Origin: Lachnoclostridium sp. UBA3262 | Lineage (GTDB): Bacteria; Bacillota; Clostridia; Lachnospirales; Lachnospiraceae | Reading direction: 5' to 3' | DNA length: 64,000 nucleotides | Assembly (NCBI GenBank): GCA_002362575.1 | Contig: DEUM01000035.1 | Span: 1-64,000 of the forward strand | Part shown: one piece after another, positions 53,072-61,472 of the stretch | How the letters are laid out: each line of letters begins with the position of its first letter | Position numbering within the stretch: position 1 is the first letter of the stretch | Notes under the pieces: model-generated | The model's input: the letters and a program-made list of their open reading frames with translations, nothing else | Told to the model about the DNA's origin: nothing | Databases searched by the model: none | Translations under genes and position numbers: made by a program

Positions 53072-54370
53072 TTAAAACTTCGGATAATCATATAAAAACT
53101 TTATGCCCTTCTGATAGCAGACACTCATCAGATACATCCGGCTCCCAACTTCCTCGGAGTAATACGGCGCCGTCGCATATTGATGCCAGAGCCCTTTTCT
53201 CACAGGCGAAAATCGCATCTTAAACACCGTATTCTGCGCATATTTTCCACGGATATACTGCCTCGACAAATAACTTGCTGCTCCATAAATCGCCCGGCTT
53301 ACCGTAGTCCATTTGTGATAGTAAGCATACGAGGTACCACCGACATAGGGATCGTTATCATACGCCTTTATTCCATATAAATTATATACCTTATATTTCT
53401 TTTTCAATTTCCTTGTTTTGAACTTCCCGGACCTTGTACGCGGATATCCCCGGCGCGCCACTTTCTTAATCCTGTTACCGCTTGCCAAAAGGCTCGTGCC
53501 ATAAGCGGATTCTAAAAATGTCTGCGAAACCAGATATACCGGATCCAGATTATATTTTTTTGCCGCCCTCAAAAATACATCCGACTTCTTATACAGGCTG
53601 CTTTTTTTCACGCTAATCTTCATTTCGCGACAGTAATCACGAATCAGATACTGATAATATTGTTTAAACTTCTTTTTATTTACACTGCGGTAACGGTCCA
53701 CGCGGAGATACTTAAATCCGGAGGTTGTATCCTTCCCTGTCTGGATATAGGAAAGGTACTTTTTATACGATTCCCTCGGCACACGCCGATATTGGACTTT
53801 TGCATATTTCTTTGCCGAATACGGATATTTCGTTTTCCGACGTTTGCCGGGAAACGAAACCCTCCTTTTCTTTAGGGCGAATATCTTCCCCTGCTTGTCC
53901 CATTTACAATTCAGTCCAAGCGCCATACAAATTGATTCCATCGGAACAAGAATATCCTTTTTATCAGAATCATAAACAATCTCTATCGGTGCTTTTTGCA
54001 GTTTATATTTTTGTCCGTCTGCATACATTGTCTTCTCACCCACGTAAAATGTTACCAGATGATTCTGTAATACCAGACGGACATGTCCTGTCTCCTCCGT
54101 ATACTCAAAAGAAACCTTCGGTCCCTTCTGACAGATGGTCCGGCTCAGCACCATCATATTTACTCCCTCATAATTAACAACGGGAGTCTTTGAAGTGCTA
54201 ATCTTTTTACCATTGTAAGTCATTGTGACACCGGCGTCTGCCATAATCTCAAGCTCTGCCCGGTTCGTCTCCTCTGCATACGCTGTCTTGTTTCCTGCCA
54301 CACTTCCACTTCCGATAAAAAGGGTAACGGCAGTCAGCAGCGCTACACTGCATCGTAATGTTTTTTTCAC
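53072..54370 (-). CDS. Secreted N-acetylglucosaminidase-like autolysin
   Basis: A 432-residue exported protein. It has a signal peptide (ending near AYAEE), a copper-amine-oxidase-N-like domain (about 45-165, GVTMTYNGKKISTSKTPVVNYEGV ... VPMESICMALGL), a very basic Arg/Lys/Tyr-rich linker, and a glucosaminidase domain (about 240-425) with the catalytic Glu in VSQTFLESAYGTSLLASG. It would cut peptidoglycan glycan strands during growth, division or mother-cell lysis. The start is GTG at 54370 after AAGGAG. It lies just downstream of spo0A, about 24 bp away, so it may be co-transcribed. Confidence 0.85.
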   Translation of the reverse strand: MKKTLRCSVALLTAVTLFIGSGSVAGNKTAYAEETNRAELEIMADAGVTMTYNGKKISTSKTPVVNYEGVNMMVLSRTICQKGPKVSFEYTEETGHVRLVLQNHLVTFYVGEKTMYADGQKYKLQKAPIEIVYDSDKKDILVPMESICMALGLNCKWDKQGKIFALKKRRVSFPGKRRKTKYPYSAKKYAKVQYRRVPRESYKKYLSYIQTGKDTTSGFKYLRVDRYRSVNKKKFKQYYQYLIRDYCREMKISVKKSSLYKKSDVFLRAAKKYNLDPVYLVSQTFLESAYGTSLLASGNRIKKVARRGYPRTRSGKFKTRKLKKKYKVYNLYGIKAYDNDPYVGGTSYAYYHKWTTVSRAIYGAASYLSRQYIRGKYAQNTVFKMRFSPVRKGLWHQYATAPYYSEEVGSRMYLMSVCYQKGIKFLYDYPKF

Positions 54371-54394
54371 GTCTTTCTCCTTTGTCTTTTTCCG

Positions 54395-55201
54395 TCAATA
54401 CCGCTTAGAAATCTGCATTTTCTGTTCTAATCGTATTTTATCAGCAATCAATGCGACAAACTCCGAGTTGGTCGGCTTTCCTTTACCGTTGTGAACCGTG
54501 TAGCCAAACAATTCGTCAATCGTATCTACTTTGCCCCTGCTCCATGCCACCTCGATAGCATGACGGATTGCCCTCTCAACACGGCTTGGCGTTGTATTAT
54601 GCTGCTTGGCAATCGAAGGATATAATATCTTGGTAATAGAATTCAGCATCTCACTGTCATCCACAGACATCATAATAGCATCTCTCAGATACTGATACCC
54701 CTTAATATGCGCCGGCACGCCAATCTCGTGAATAATGTTTGTGACATCGGATTCCAGATTATACCTTGCGACCTCCTCACTGCGCCCGCGTTCCTCCGGC
54801 GCCGCAATAAACTTTGCCCTCGCTCCCGGCTTAAAATGCTGCACACGGGACAAAATCGCTTCCCGGTCAAACGGCTTTAGCACATAATATGCCGCGCCCA
54901 AATCAAATGCCGACTCCGTTACTCTCTCCTGCGCAATGGCAGAGACTACAATTACTTCCGGCTGCTTCTCCCGGCCTCTCTCTTTGTGTATTTTTTCTAA
55001 AACGCCCAGACCATCTAACTTTGGCATAATCAAATCAAGTAAAAGCACATCCGGCTTTGTCTCCTTAATCATCTCGAGCGTTTCGATGCCATCTTCTGTT
55101 TTCCCCACTACTTCAATTTCGGAATCATCTTGTATGATAGACTCCAGCATAGAAGCAATTCTTGGATTATCATCTGCAATCAAAACTTTGAGTTTTTCCA
55201 T
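54395..55201 (-). CDS. spo0A: Sporulation master regulator Spo0A
   Basis: Spo0A, the phosphorelay response regulator that commits the cell to sporulation. The receiver domain has the acidic pocket IADDN at 8-12 and phospho-acceptor Asp56 in VLLLDLIMPKLDG. The DNA-binding domain ends with the highly conserved HAIEVAWSRGKVDTIDELFGYTV and TNSEFVALIADKIRLE, which recognises TGTCGAA boxes. The length of 268 residues is typical. AGGAGG precedes the start. In most spore-formers spoIVB lies immediately upstream; here 3.2 kb of sugar genes intervene. Confidence 0.97.
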   Translation of the reverse strand: MEKLKVLIADDNPRIASMLESIIQDDSEIEVVGKTEDGIETLEMIKETKPDVLLLDLIMPKLDGLGVLEKIHKERGREKQPEVIVVSAIAQERVTESAFDLGAAYYVLKPFDREAILSRVQHFKPGARAKFIAAPEERGRSEEVARYNLESDVTNIIHEIGVPAHIKGYQYLRDAIMMSVDDSEMLNSITKILYPSIAKQHNTTPSRVERAIRHAIEVAWSRGKVDTIDELFGYTVHNGKGKPTNSEFVALIADKIRLEQKMQISKRY

Positions 55202-55257
55202 TTTGGCATCCTCCTTTTATTCAATTTATAAAATTTCTATAAACTGACAGTAGAATA

Positions 55258-55286
55258 AGTATATAACGAAATGTCGCACTTTTCAA
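55258..55286 (-). promoter_or_regulatory. Sigma-A promoter of spo0A
   Basis: Minus-strand TTGAAA (55281-55286) and TATACT (55258-55263) are 17 bp apart, about 55 bp upstream of the spo0A start codon. Confidence 0.75.
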
Positions 55287-55355
55287 GCATTTTTTTAGTT
55301 TTTTCGTAGACATTAAATGAGGATTTATTTATAAAAATTTTATAATTATGCCAAA

Positions 55356-55362
55356 ATCGACA
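55356..55362 (-). promoter_or_regulatory. Possible 0A box upstream of spo0A
   Basis: The minus strand reads TGTCGAT, one base from the Spo0A box TGTCGAA, about 70 bp upstream of the -35 element. A second weaker match (TGTCGCA, read on the plus strand at 55272-55278) lies in the promoter spacer. Both fit autoregulation, but a 6-of-7 match is weak evidence. Confidence 0.35.
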
Positions 55363-55415
55363 GCATACGACGGTGAATGACAGAACCATAAAAAACTTTT
55401 TTTAACATTCCTCAC

Positions 55416-56312
55416 TCATAATGTACTTGCTTCCCTGTTTTGTCTTCCACTCGCCCGGTATTCAGAAGGCGCCATTTCCATTTGCTTTCGAAATACCCTG
55501 TTGAAATAGCTGATATTTTCAAACCCACATTTTAAAGCAATCCCTGTAATTTTATCATCCGTCAGGACTAACCTCTCTGCCGCTTTGATAATACGCACCC
55601 GATTTAGATAGGAAAAGGGGGTATACCCCGTTACCGCCTTAAACCGATGACAGAAATAACTTTCACTGTAACCGGCACATTTGGCAAGTCGGGCAAGGGA
55701 AAGATTATCTCCGTAAGACTGATTTATATATTCAACGGCTCTTTGCACTCCCTCTTTGCCGGCATCCGCCTTTGCCTCATATGGCAGCTTTACCAGAACG
55801 GAATTATATAACTCCTGAAGGCTTATCATCAATTCCCCAAGCAGTTTCATTTCATAGCTCTGTATAGGCATCCCCATATATGCCCGGAAATTATCTAATC
55901 TCTGCAGCATCAAGGCGTCCTCTTTCCGTTCTTTCCGAAAAGAACAGACGCTGTCATACCGGTTTATCAGAAGGGCATTCGTATAGAGATTTCCTGTCCC
56001 ACCCAAATATCCCGCCAGCCAGTCAACGGAAAATACTACGGCAGAATATCGGCATGCCATGCCCAATTCCTTATTCGCATTGTGCGCGAGCTTAGGAGGG
56101 ATAAACATTCCATCCCCCGCATGTAATTCATATATCAGATTTTCCACGCAAAAAGTCACCGCACCTTCTTCCAGATAGAAGAATTCAGCCTCCGGATGAC
56201 AGTGCAGATATAGGGCATTTGTATTCTCCTCCCCCACAAATGTGTGGTGTATGGAAAATGGACGTGCCTCCGTCTCATGAGAAATCTGTTCCAGTATCAA
56301 TTCTGTATTCAT
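55416..56312 (-). CDS. AraC family transcriptional regulator
   Basis: A 298-residue AraC-type regulator. The N-terminal cupin sugar-sensing domain has HCHPEAEFFYLEEGAVTF and LHAGDGMFIPPKLAHNA. The C-terminal double helix-turn-helix has NLSLARLAKCAGYSESYFCHRFKAVTGYTPFSYLNRVR and ITGIALKCGFENISYFNRVFRKQMEMAPSEYR. It is divergent from, and most likely controls, the adjacent GH31 glycosidase in response to a sugar. The start at 56312 has no ribosome site but lies at the predicted transcription start, so the mRNA may be leaderless. An upstream frame extension to 56453 would include the promoter and is rejected. Confidence 0.88.
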   Translation of the reverse strand: MNTELILEQISHETEARPFSIHHTFVGEENTNALYLHCHPEAEFFYLEEGAVTFCVENLIYELHAGDGMFIPPKLAHNANKELGMACRYSAVVFSVDWLAGYLGGTGNLYTNALLINRYDSVCSFRKERKEDALMLQRLDNFRAYMGMPIQSYEMKLLGELMISLQELYNSVLVKLPYEAKADAGKEGVQRAVEYINQSYGDNLSLARLAKCAGYSESYFCHRFKAVTGYTPFSYLNRVRIIKAAERLVLTDDKITGIALKCGFENISYFNRVFRKQMEMAPSEYRASGRQNREASTL

Positions 56313-56318
56313 AGCAAA

Positions 56319-56348
56319 ATAATACAATATTTTTACATAAATAGTCAA
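56319..56348 (-). promoter_or_regulatory. AraC-gene promoter predicting a leaderless mRNA
   Basis: Minus-strand TTGACT (56343-56348) and TATTAT (56319-56324) are 18 bp apart. Only six bases separate the -10 box from the ATG at 56312, so transcription should start at or next to the start codon. Confidence 0.65.
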
Positions 56349-56369
56349 GTTTTTATTGATAAAAAGCAA

Positions 56370-56380
56370 TATAATACAAT
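56370..56380 (+). promoter_or_regulatory. -10 region and direct-repeat copy before GH31 gene
   Basis: TATAAT at 56370-56375 is a likely -10 box for the GH31 gene, but no good -35 box is visible, as is usual for activator-dependent promoters. The 10-mer ATAATACAAT at 56371-56380 also occurs at 56319-56328, 52 bp away over the regulator's own promoter, making it a candidate AraC-protein half-site. Confidence 0.45.
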
Positions 56381-56406
56381 AAAAGCCATGAAAGAGAGGA
56401 TATTCT

Positions 56407-58383
56407 ATGGGAAAAATTATCATCCAAGAAAGAAAACTCATTTTCCGCCGCAAGGATGAATTGACAATGATAGAGCCTTACGGCGCCAACTGCCTGCGCT
56501 GCCGCAGCACTCGAAATAGTAAAATATTAGAGGAGAACTGGACAGTGCAGGAGCCTGCCACACAAGACTCGTGCGTAATTACCGGTAACGAGACGAAAGC
56601 CACTATCACAAATGGAATCGTCAGCGCCGTCATAGAAGCAGGAGAAATCTGGTACGGCGGCCTTATTACCTATTACCGCAATGGTAAACAGATTCTTCAC
56701 ACCAAATTCGAAGGAGATTATGCCAACCGAAACCAACATGTGGAAGGAGAGCACTATCGTATTCAGGTCATTTTTGACGCCAATGAGGGGGAGCATTTTT
56801 ACGGCATGGGGCAGGAACAGGAAGACCTCTTTGACCGCAAGGGCAGCACGTCCCAAATCATCCACTACAATACCAAGTCCACACTCCCCGTCCTGTATTC
56901 CTCCCTCGGTTACGGCTTCTTTTGGAACAATCCGGCTCCCGGACGGTGCGAAACTACCCGGAACCACACTATGTTTGTGGCTGACAGCGCCTATCAGGCG
57001 GACTACTTTATCTATGCAGGGGAGACTCCGGCAGATGTTATGAAAATATATTGTGATTTAACTGGATATGCTCCCAAGTTTCCAAAATGGGCTGCCGGCT
57101 TCTGGCAGTGCAAACTAAGATATGAGAGCCAGAAGGAACTTCTTGCCGTGGCAAGGGAATACAAAAAACGCGGGATTCCTATTGACGCCATTGTCATTGA
57201 CTACTTTCACTGGACAGAACAGGGAGAGTGGAAATTTGATTCCAAATACTGGCCTGATCCGAAAGCCATGGTAGACGAATTAAATAAAATGGGTATCCAG
57301 CTCGTCGTCTCTATCTGGCCTACAATTAACCCTAATAGCGAAAATTATCAGGAGATGAGCGAGAACAATATGCTCATCCGTACAGAAAACGGACAATACG
57401 GTACTTTTGATTTCTATGGTCAACAGACCTTTGTCGATATGATGAATCCGGAAACTCGTAAATTTGTATGGGAAAAGGCAAAGGAAAACTATTTTAACTA
57501 TGGCATCAAAACATTCTGGCTGGACGAGGCAGAACCGGAAGTACACCCACAGCAACCGTCACACCTAAAGTATTATTTAGGAAATGGCGCACAAGTAGCC
57601 CAGCTTTATCCGTACTATTACGCAAAAGCTTTCTATGAGGGACTAAAGGCTGAAGGAGAAAATCCGGTCTCCCTGACGAGAGCCGCCTATCCCGGCAGCC
57701 AGAAGTTCGGTACTATCGTTTGGAATGGAGATATCCCTTCCACTTTTGAAAGCTTAAAAATGAGTATTACCAGTGGTCTTTCTATGGGAATCTGCGGGAT
57801 TCCCTGGTGGAATTCTGACATTGGCGGTTTTCTATTTGGCGATACAGAGAGCGATTATTTCCGGGAGCTTATCGTCCGCTGGTTTCAGTTCGGCGTCTTC
57901 AGCCCTGTCATGAGACTTCACGGCGCCCGAAAAAAACCGTCCACCCATATCCAGCGAAACCCCGGCATCATAGAACCTAGCGGGGGTGACAACGAAATCT
58001 GGAGCTTTGGCGAAAAAAACTATCCTATTTTAAAAAGACTGATTGAACTGAGAGAACGCCTGAAAGACTACACCTGCCATTATATGGATATCGCCTCTGA
58101 GACCGGCGCTCCTATCATGCGCCCTATGTTTTGGGAGTATCCGGAAGATGAAAACTGCTATTGTCTGGAAGACCAATATTTTTATGGCGGAGACATTCTC
58201 TTTGCTCCTATCTATCAACAAGGTTGTACAGAGAGGACCGTATATCTCCCGGCAGGTAATTGGATCAACGCTATCACGAAAGAAAAAATATCCGGTGGAA
58301 AATTCATTACCTGCCATGCACAAATTCATGAATACATTGCCTTTATCAAGGAGGGAAGTCAGGTACTCTCATGCTTTATCTAG
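56407..58383 (+). CDS. Glycoside hydrolase family 31 (alpha-glucosidase/alpha-xylosidase)
   Basis: A 658-residue cytoplasmic GH31 retaining alpha-glycosidase. It has an N-terminal beta-sandwich domain, then a (beta/alpha)8 barrel with IDAIVIDYFHW, the nucleophile Asp373 in FWLDEAEPE and the acid/base Asp442 in WNGDIPSTF. A proximal beta domain follows with FAPIYQQGCTERTVYLPAGNW. There is no signal peptide, so it acts on oligosaccharides already imported. Whether the substrate is alpha-glucoside, alpha-xyloside or another alpha-linkage cannot be told by eye. GAGAGGA precedes the ATG. No transporter gene is adjacent. Confidence 0.92.
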   Translation: MGKIIIQERKLIFRRKDELTMIEPYGANCLRCRSTRNSKILEENWTVQEPATQDSCVITGNETKATITNGIVSAVIEAGEIWYGGLITYYRNGKQILHTKFEGDYANRNQHVEGEHYRIQVIFDANEGEHFYGMGQEQEDLFDRKGSTSQIIHYNTKSTLPVLYSSLGYGFFWNNPAPGRCETTRNHTMFVADSAYQADYFIYAGETPADVMKIYCDLTGYAPKFPKWAAGFWQCKLRYESQKELLAVAREYKKRGIPIDAIVIDYFHWTEQGEWKFDSKYWPDPKAMVDELNKMGIQLVVSIWPTINPNSENYQEMSENNMLIRTENGQYGTFDFYGQQTFVDMMNPETRKFVWEKAKENYFNYGIKTFWLDEAEPEVHPQQPSHLKYYLGNGAQVAQLYPYYYAKAFYEGLKAEGENPVSLTRAAYPGSQKFGTIVWNGDIPSTFESLKMSITSGLSMGICGIPWWNSDIGGFLFGDTESDYFRELIVRWFQFGVFSPVMRLHGARKKPSTHIQRNPGIIEPSGGDNEIWSFGEKNYPILKRLIELRERLKDYTCHYMDIASETGAPIMRPMFWEYPEDENCYCLEDQYFYGGDILFAPIYQQGCTERTVYLPAGNWINAITKEKISGGKFITCHAQIHEYIAFIKEGSQVLSCFI

Positions 58384-58441
58384 CTTAACGGTATTAAGTC
58401 GAACTCATGATAACGTTTAATCATTTATTAATCGGGTATCC

Positions 58442-59668
58442 TCACTGAGCCAGCATTGTCTCAATAAACACACCATACCCCCGCTCCGGTTCATCCACCA
58501 GCACATGAGTGACCGCTCCGATGATTTTTCCATTCTGGAGAATCGGGCTGCCGCTCATCCCCTGTACAATCCCGCCCGTCAGCTTGAGCAGGCGGGAATC
58601 CGTAATGCGGATAATCATGCTTTTATTGTCCGTGCTGTTAATATCTATTTGTTCTATCTCGATTTTATATTTCTTTGCGCTTCCGTCCAGATTGGCGTAA
58701 ATCCATGCCTCTCCCTTTTGAATTTCCTGCTTCATACCGACAGAGAGATATTCACTACAATAATTTTTTATGCTCGTCTTTTCCATCTCCCCGAACACCC
58801 CGAGCGATGTGTTCTTCTGAATCTTGCCAATTTCATTTGTTGCCACCATGTTTATATATCCCTGCAGCTCGCCCGGTTCGCCGCTCGTTCCCTTCATGAT
58901 GCCGAGTATCTTTGTCTTATACAGCTCTCCGCCGTGCAAATTAAGTAATGTCCCAGTATCCTCATCTGTGATACCGTGTCCCAGCGTCCCAAACTTTCCG
59001 TCCTCTGTCACATATGTCAGAGTACCGATTCCCTGCGTATCCTCCCGCACCCATACGCCAATTTTATAGGTACGGTCTGTCGCCAGAATCGGGCGCATCG
59101 CAACCTCGATTTCCTCGCCTTCCCGGCGTATCGTCACAGGAACCTTTTCTTTTCCGCTCTCCTGAATCGCCTCATTTAACTGCTTAATAGTAGGCACTGC
59201 CTTATGATTCCATTTTAGAATATAGTCTCCGCTTTTTACAATATTCCCTCCCGGCTCATAGGTCAGCCCATCCTTTGCCTCTATCTCCGCGGTATCTAAC
59301 ACAAGCAGCCCATTCGTTTCCACGTATATGCCGATTGGCTCGCCGCTCGGTGCCACTTTCATTTTCTCTATTACATGGACGTCTACATTTTTCACAGGAA
59401 GCAGTCCGAACATCTTTACCGGAATCTGGTAATTCCCGGTATCTCCCGACGTCATGGAATAACCGTTCTCCTTATTTGTGATTTGCAGCGTTTCCTTTGA
59501 CTCTGCCATATCACAAAAGAAAGGGAGCTCAATATGCTCAGTCTCTCCCACAACGGCATACAGGCTGTCCGGTATGGAAGTCTCCATAATATGGTACATC
59601 AGATATCCCGCCACGCACAAATCAACAATAAGAAACAAAATGAAAATTCTTCTCAGCCTTTTAATCAT
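58442..59668 (-). CDS. spoIVB: SpoIVB serine peptidase
   Basis: SpoIVB, the forespore-secreted S55 peptidase that triggers pro-sigma-K processing in the mother cell. It has an N-terminal membrane anchor (about 7-25), a PDZ domain (about 95-190, GIYVETNGLLVLDTAEIEAKDG), catalytic His in LGHGITDEDTG, and catalytic Ser in GIVQGMSGSPILQNGKIIGAVTHVLV. The length is 408 residues. The start at 59668 follows GGAGG; the longer frame to 59737 would run through the recN-spoIVB spacer. It follows recN as in most spore-formers, but spo0A is displaced by the AraC/GH31 insertion. Confidence 0.95.
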   Translation of the reverse strand: MIKRLRRIFILFLIVDLCVAGYLMYHIMETSIPDSLYAVVGETEHIELPFFCDMAESKETLQITNKENGYSMTSGDTGNYQIPVKMFGLLPVKNVDVHVIEKMKVAPSGEPIGIYVETNGLLVLDTAEIEAKDGLTYEPGGNIVKSGDYILKWNHKAVPTIKQLNEAIQESGKEKVPVTIRREGEEIEVAMRPILATDRTYKIGVWVREDTQGIGTLTYVTEDGKFGTLGHGITDEDTGTLLNLHGGELYKTKILGIMKGTSGEPGELQGYINMVATNEIGKIQKNTSLGVFGEMEKTSIKNYCSEYLSVGMKQEIQKGEAWIYANLDGSAKKYKIEIEQIDINSTDNKSMIIRITDSRLLKLTGGIVQGMSGSPILQNGKIIGAVTHVLVDEPERGYGVFIETMLAQ

Positions 59669-59681
59669 ACAATCCTCCAGT

Positions 59682-59693
59682 CCGGAGCTCCGG
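59682..59693. other. 12-bp perfect palindrome before spoIVB
   Basis: CCGGAGCTCCGG lies immediately upstream of the spoIVB ribosome site. It is too short for a stable hairpin with a proper loop but could be a protein-binding site. A second hairpin (59719-59729 with 59738-59748, one G-U pair) lies in the same recN-spoIVB spacer without a T-run. Confidence 0.35.
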
Positions 59694-59774
59694 CAGGGAA
59701 CTCCGATTAAATCAGAATAGGAGCTTTGAAAAAACACTCAAAACTCCTACTTAGTATGACCAATTCCTTTGTTT

Positions 59775-61454
59775 TCATTTATCTAAATATTGCTTCAGGC
59801 TGTCTGCCATTGTCTTCATTTCGTGCGCATTAGCCCTTACTGCATCGGTTATCTGGGCTCCACCAAGCAGTCTCGCCAGCTCTTCCTCCGCTTCTTCTCT
59901 GGCAAGAGGTCGAATACGCGTCGTAGACTTCTCTTTATCGACATCTTTTTCAATCACAAAATGGCTGTCTGCCATCGCCGCTATCTGGGCAAGGTGAGTA
60001 ATACAGATAATCTGATGCCGGTTTCCTAAAAGACTCATTTTTTCAGAAACCTTCTGCGCCGTCCGTCCGCTGATTCCCGCGTCAATTTCATCAAAAATTA
60101 ACGTTTCAATCTGGTCACTGTCGGCAAATACCGATTTAATCGCCAGCATAATGCGGGACAGTTCGCCGCCGGAAGCGACCTTCGCAAGTCCTCTCCTCGG
60201 CTCACCGGGATTCGTGGCAATCAAAAACTCCACTTCATCGCCACCATTTGCCGATACCGTTTCCTTCGGCGTAATCTTTATCTCAAAATCCACATGGGCA
60301 AAGTTCAAATCCTCCAGCGCCCGGGAAATCTTTTCCTCCAGATATTTTATATTCTTGCTGCGGTACTCTGTCAGTTCTCTGCACTTTGCAGTCAATTTGC
60401 TTTCCAACTGTTCAAATTCCTTCTGACGCCTCTCACAGTATGCCTCATAGTCCGCATACTTATCCAGCTTACTGTTTACCTCCTGCAGATGCGCCATAAT
60501 ATCCTCGTAGGAATCTCCGTACTTTGCCTGCAAAGAGCGTATACAGTCCAGACGGCGTTCTATCTCCGTCAGTTCTCCCTCATCAAACGAAAAATCTGCC
60601 ATAAACTCAGATATGCCACGGTTGAAATCGCCTAAAAGCCCTTCTATCTGCAGTAATTCTTCCGCAAATCCAGCTACGGAGGAATCGAGTCCTGTAATAT
60701 CCTGTAATCTGCGGATTCCCCTGCTGACAGCAGGTACAGCATTTTCCACGCTCAGCTGATGCGCCTCGCCCAAAGCCTCCACAATCGTCCCTGCATTTGC
60801 CGCACGGCGGTACCTGTCCTCTATCTGAGACATTTCTTCCTGCTGAAGTGCCGCCGACTCGATTTCTTCCTTTTCATATTCCAAAAACCCAAGCTGTCTT
60901 GCCCGCTCCTCAGAAGACATAGTGTCCTGCTCGATTTCCTTTTTCTTCTTTATATAATCTTGATATAACTCCGACACCTGTGACTTTAGGGAACTGCTTT
61001 TTTCTCCGCCGTACTCATCTACAATCTCCAGATGTCTTTCCTTGCTGAGCAAAGACTGGTGCTCGTGCTGACCATGAATATCCAGACACAACGCCGCCAC
61101 CTTCCGAATCATGCCGGCAGAAACACTCTCGCCGTTGATTTTATTGATACTGCGGTTTTCGGTTATCTTTCTTGAAATCACAAGCTGTCCGTCGTCCAAT
61201 TCCAAATCCATCTGGCGTATCTGCCGGATGGTATCCTCGTTCTCAATCTGAAAAACTGCCTCTACCATCGCATAATCGCCGTTTTTCCCTATCATCTCCG
61301 GCGACACTCTGGCTCCCAGCGCAATGCTGATCGAGCCGACTAAAATGGATTTACCGGCGCCGGTCTCTCCGGTCAGAATATTCAGATGTCTGCCAAAATC
61401 TACATCCACCTCGTCTATTATGGCAAAGTTTTTCACGTGTAAATTTACTAACAA
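59775..61454 (-). CDS. recN: DNA repair protein RecN
   Basis: RecN, an SMC-like ATPase that acts early at DNA double-strand breaks. The Walker A motif GETGAGKS (about 30-37), a long central coiled coil (about 160-380), the ABC signature VASGGELSRIMLAIK and Walker B LIFDEIDAGISG are all intact. The length of 559 residues is typical. It starts with TTG at 61454 behind GGAGG. It follows the Ig-like surface protein gene by 18 bp. Confidence 0.96.
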   Translation of the reverse strand: MLVNLHVKNFAIIDEVDVDFGRHLNILTGETGAGKSILVGSISIALGARVSPEMIGKNGDYAMVEAVFQIENEDTIRQIRQMDLELDDGQLVISRKITENRSINKINGESVSAGMIRKVAALCLDIHGQHEHQSLLSKERHLEIVDEYGGEKSSSLKSQVSELYQDYIKKKKEIEQDTMSSEERARQLGFLEYEKEEIESAALQQEEMSQIEDRYRRAANAGTIVEALGEAHQLSVENAVPAVSRGIRRLQDITGLDSSVAGFAEELLQIEGLLGDFNRGISEFMADFSFDEGELTEIERRLDCIRSLQAKYGDSYEDIMAHLQEVNSKLDKYADYEAYCERRQKEFEQLESKLTAKCRELTEYRSKNIKYLEEKISRALEDLNFAHVDFEIKITPKETVSANGGDEVEFLIATNPGEPRRGLAKVASGGELSRIMLAIKSVFADSDQIETLIFDEIDAGISGRTAQKVSEKMSLLGNRHQIICITHLAQIAAMADSHFVIEKDVDKEKSTTRIRPLAREEAEEELARLLGGAQITDAVRANAHEMKTMADSLKQYLDK

Positions 61455-61472
61455 TAGACTCCTCCACCTACG

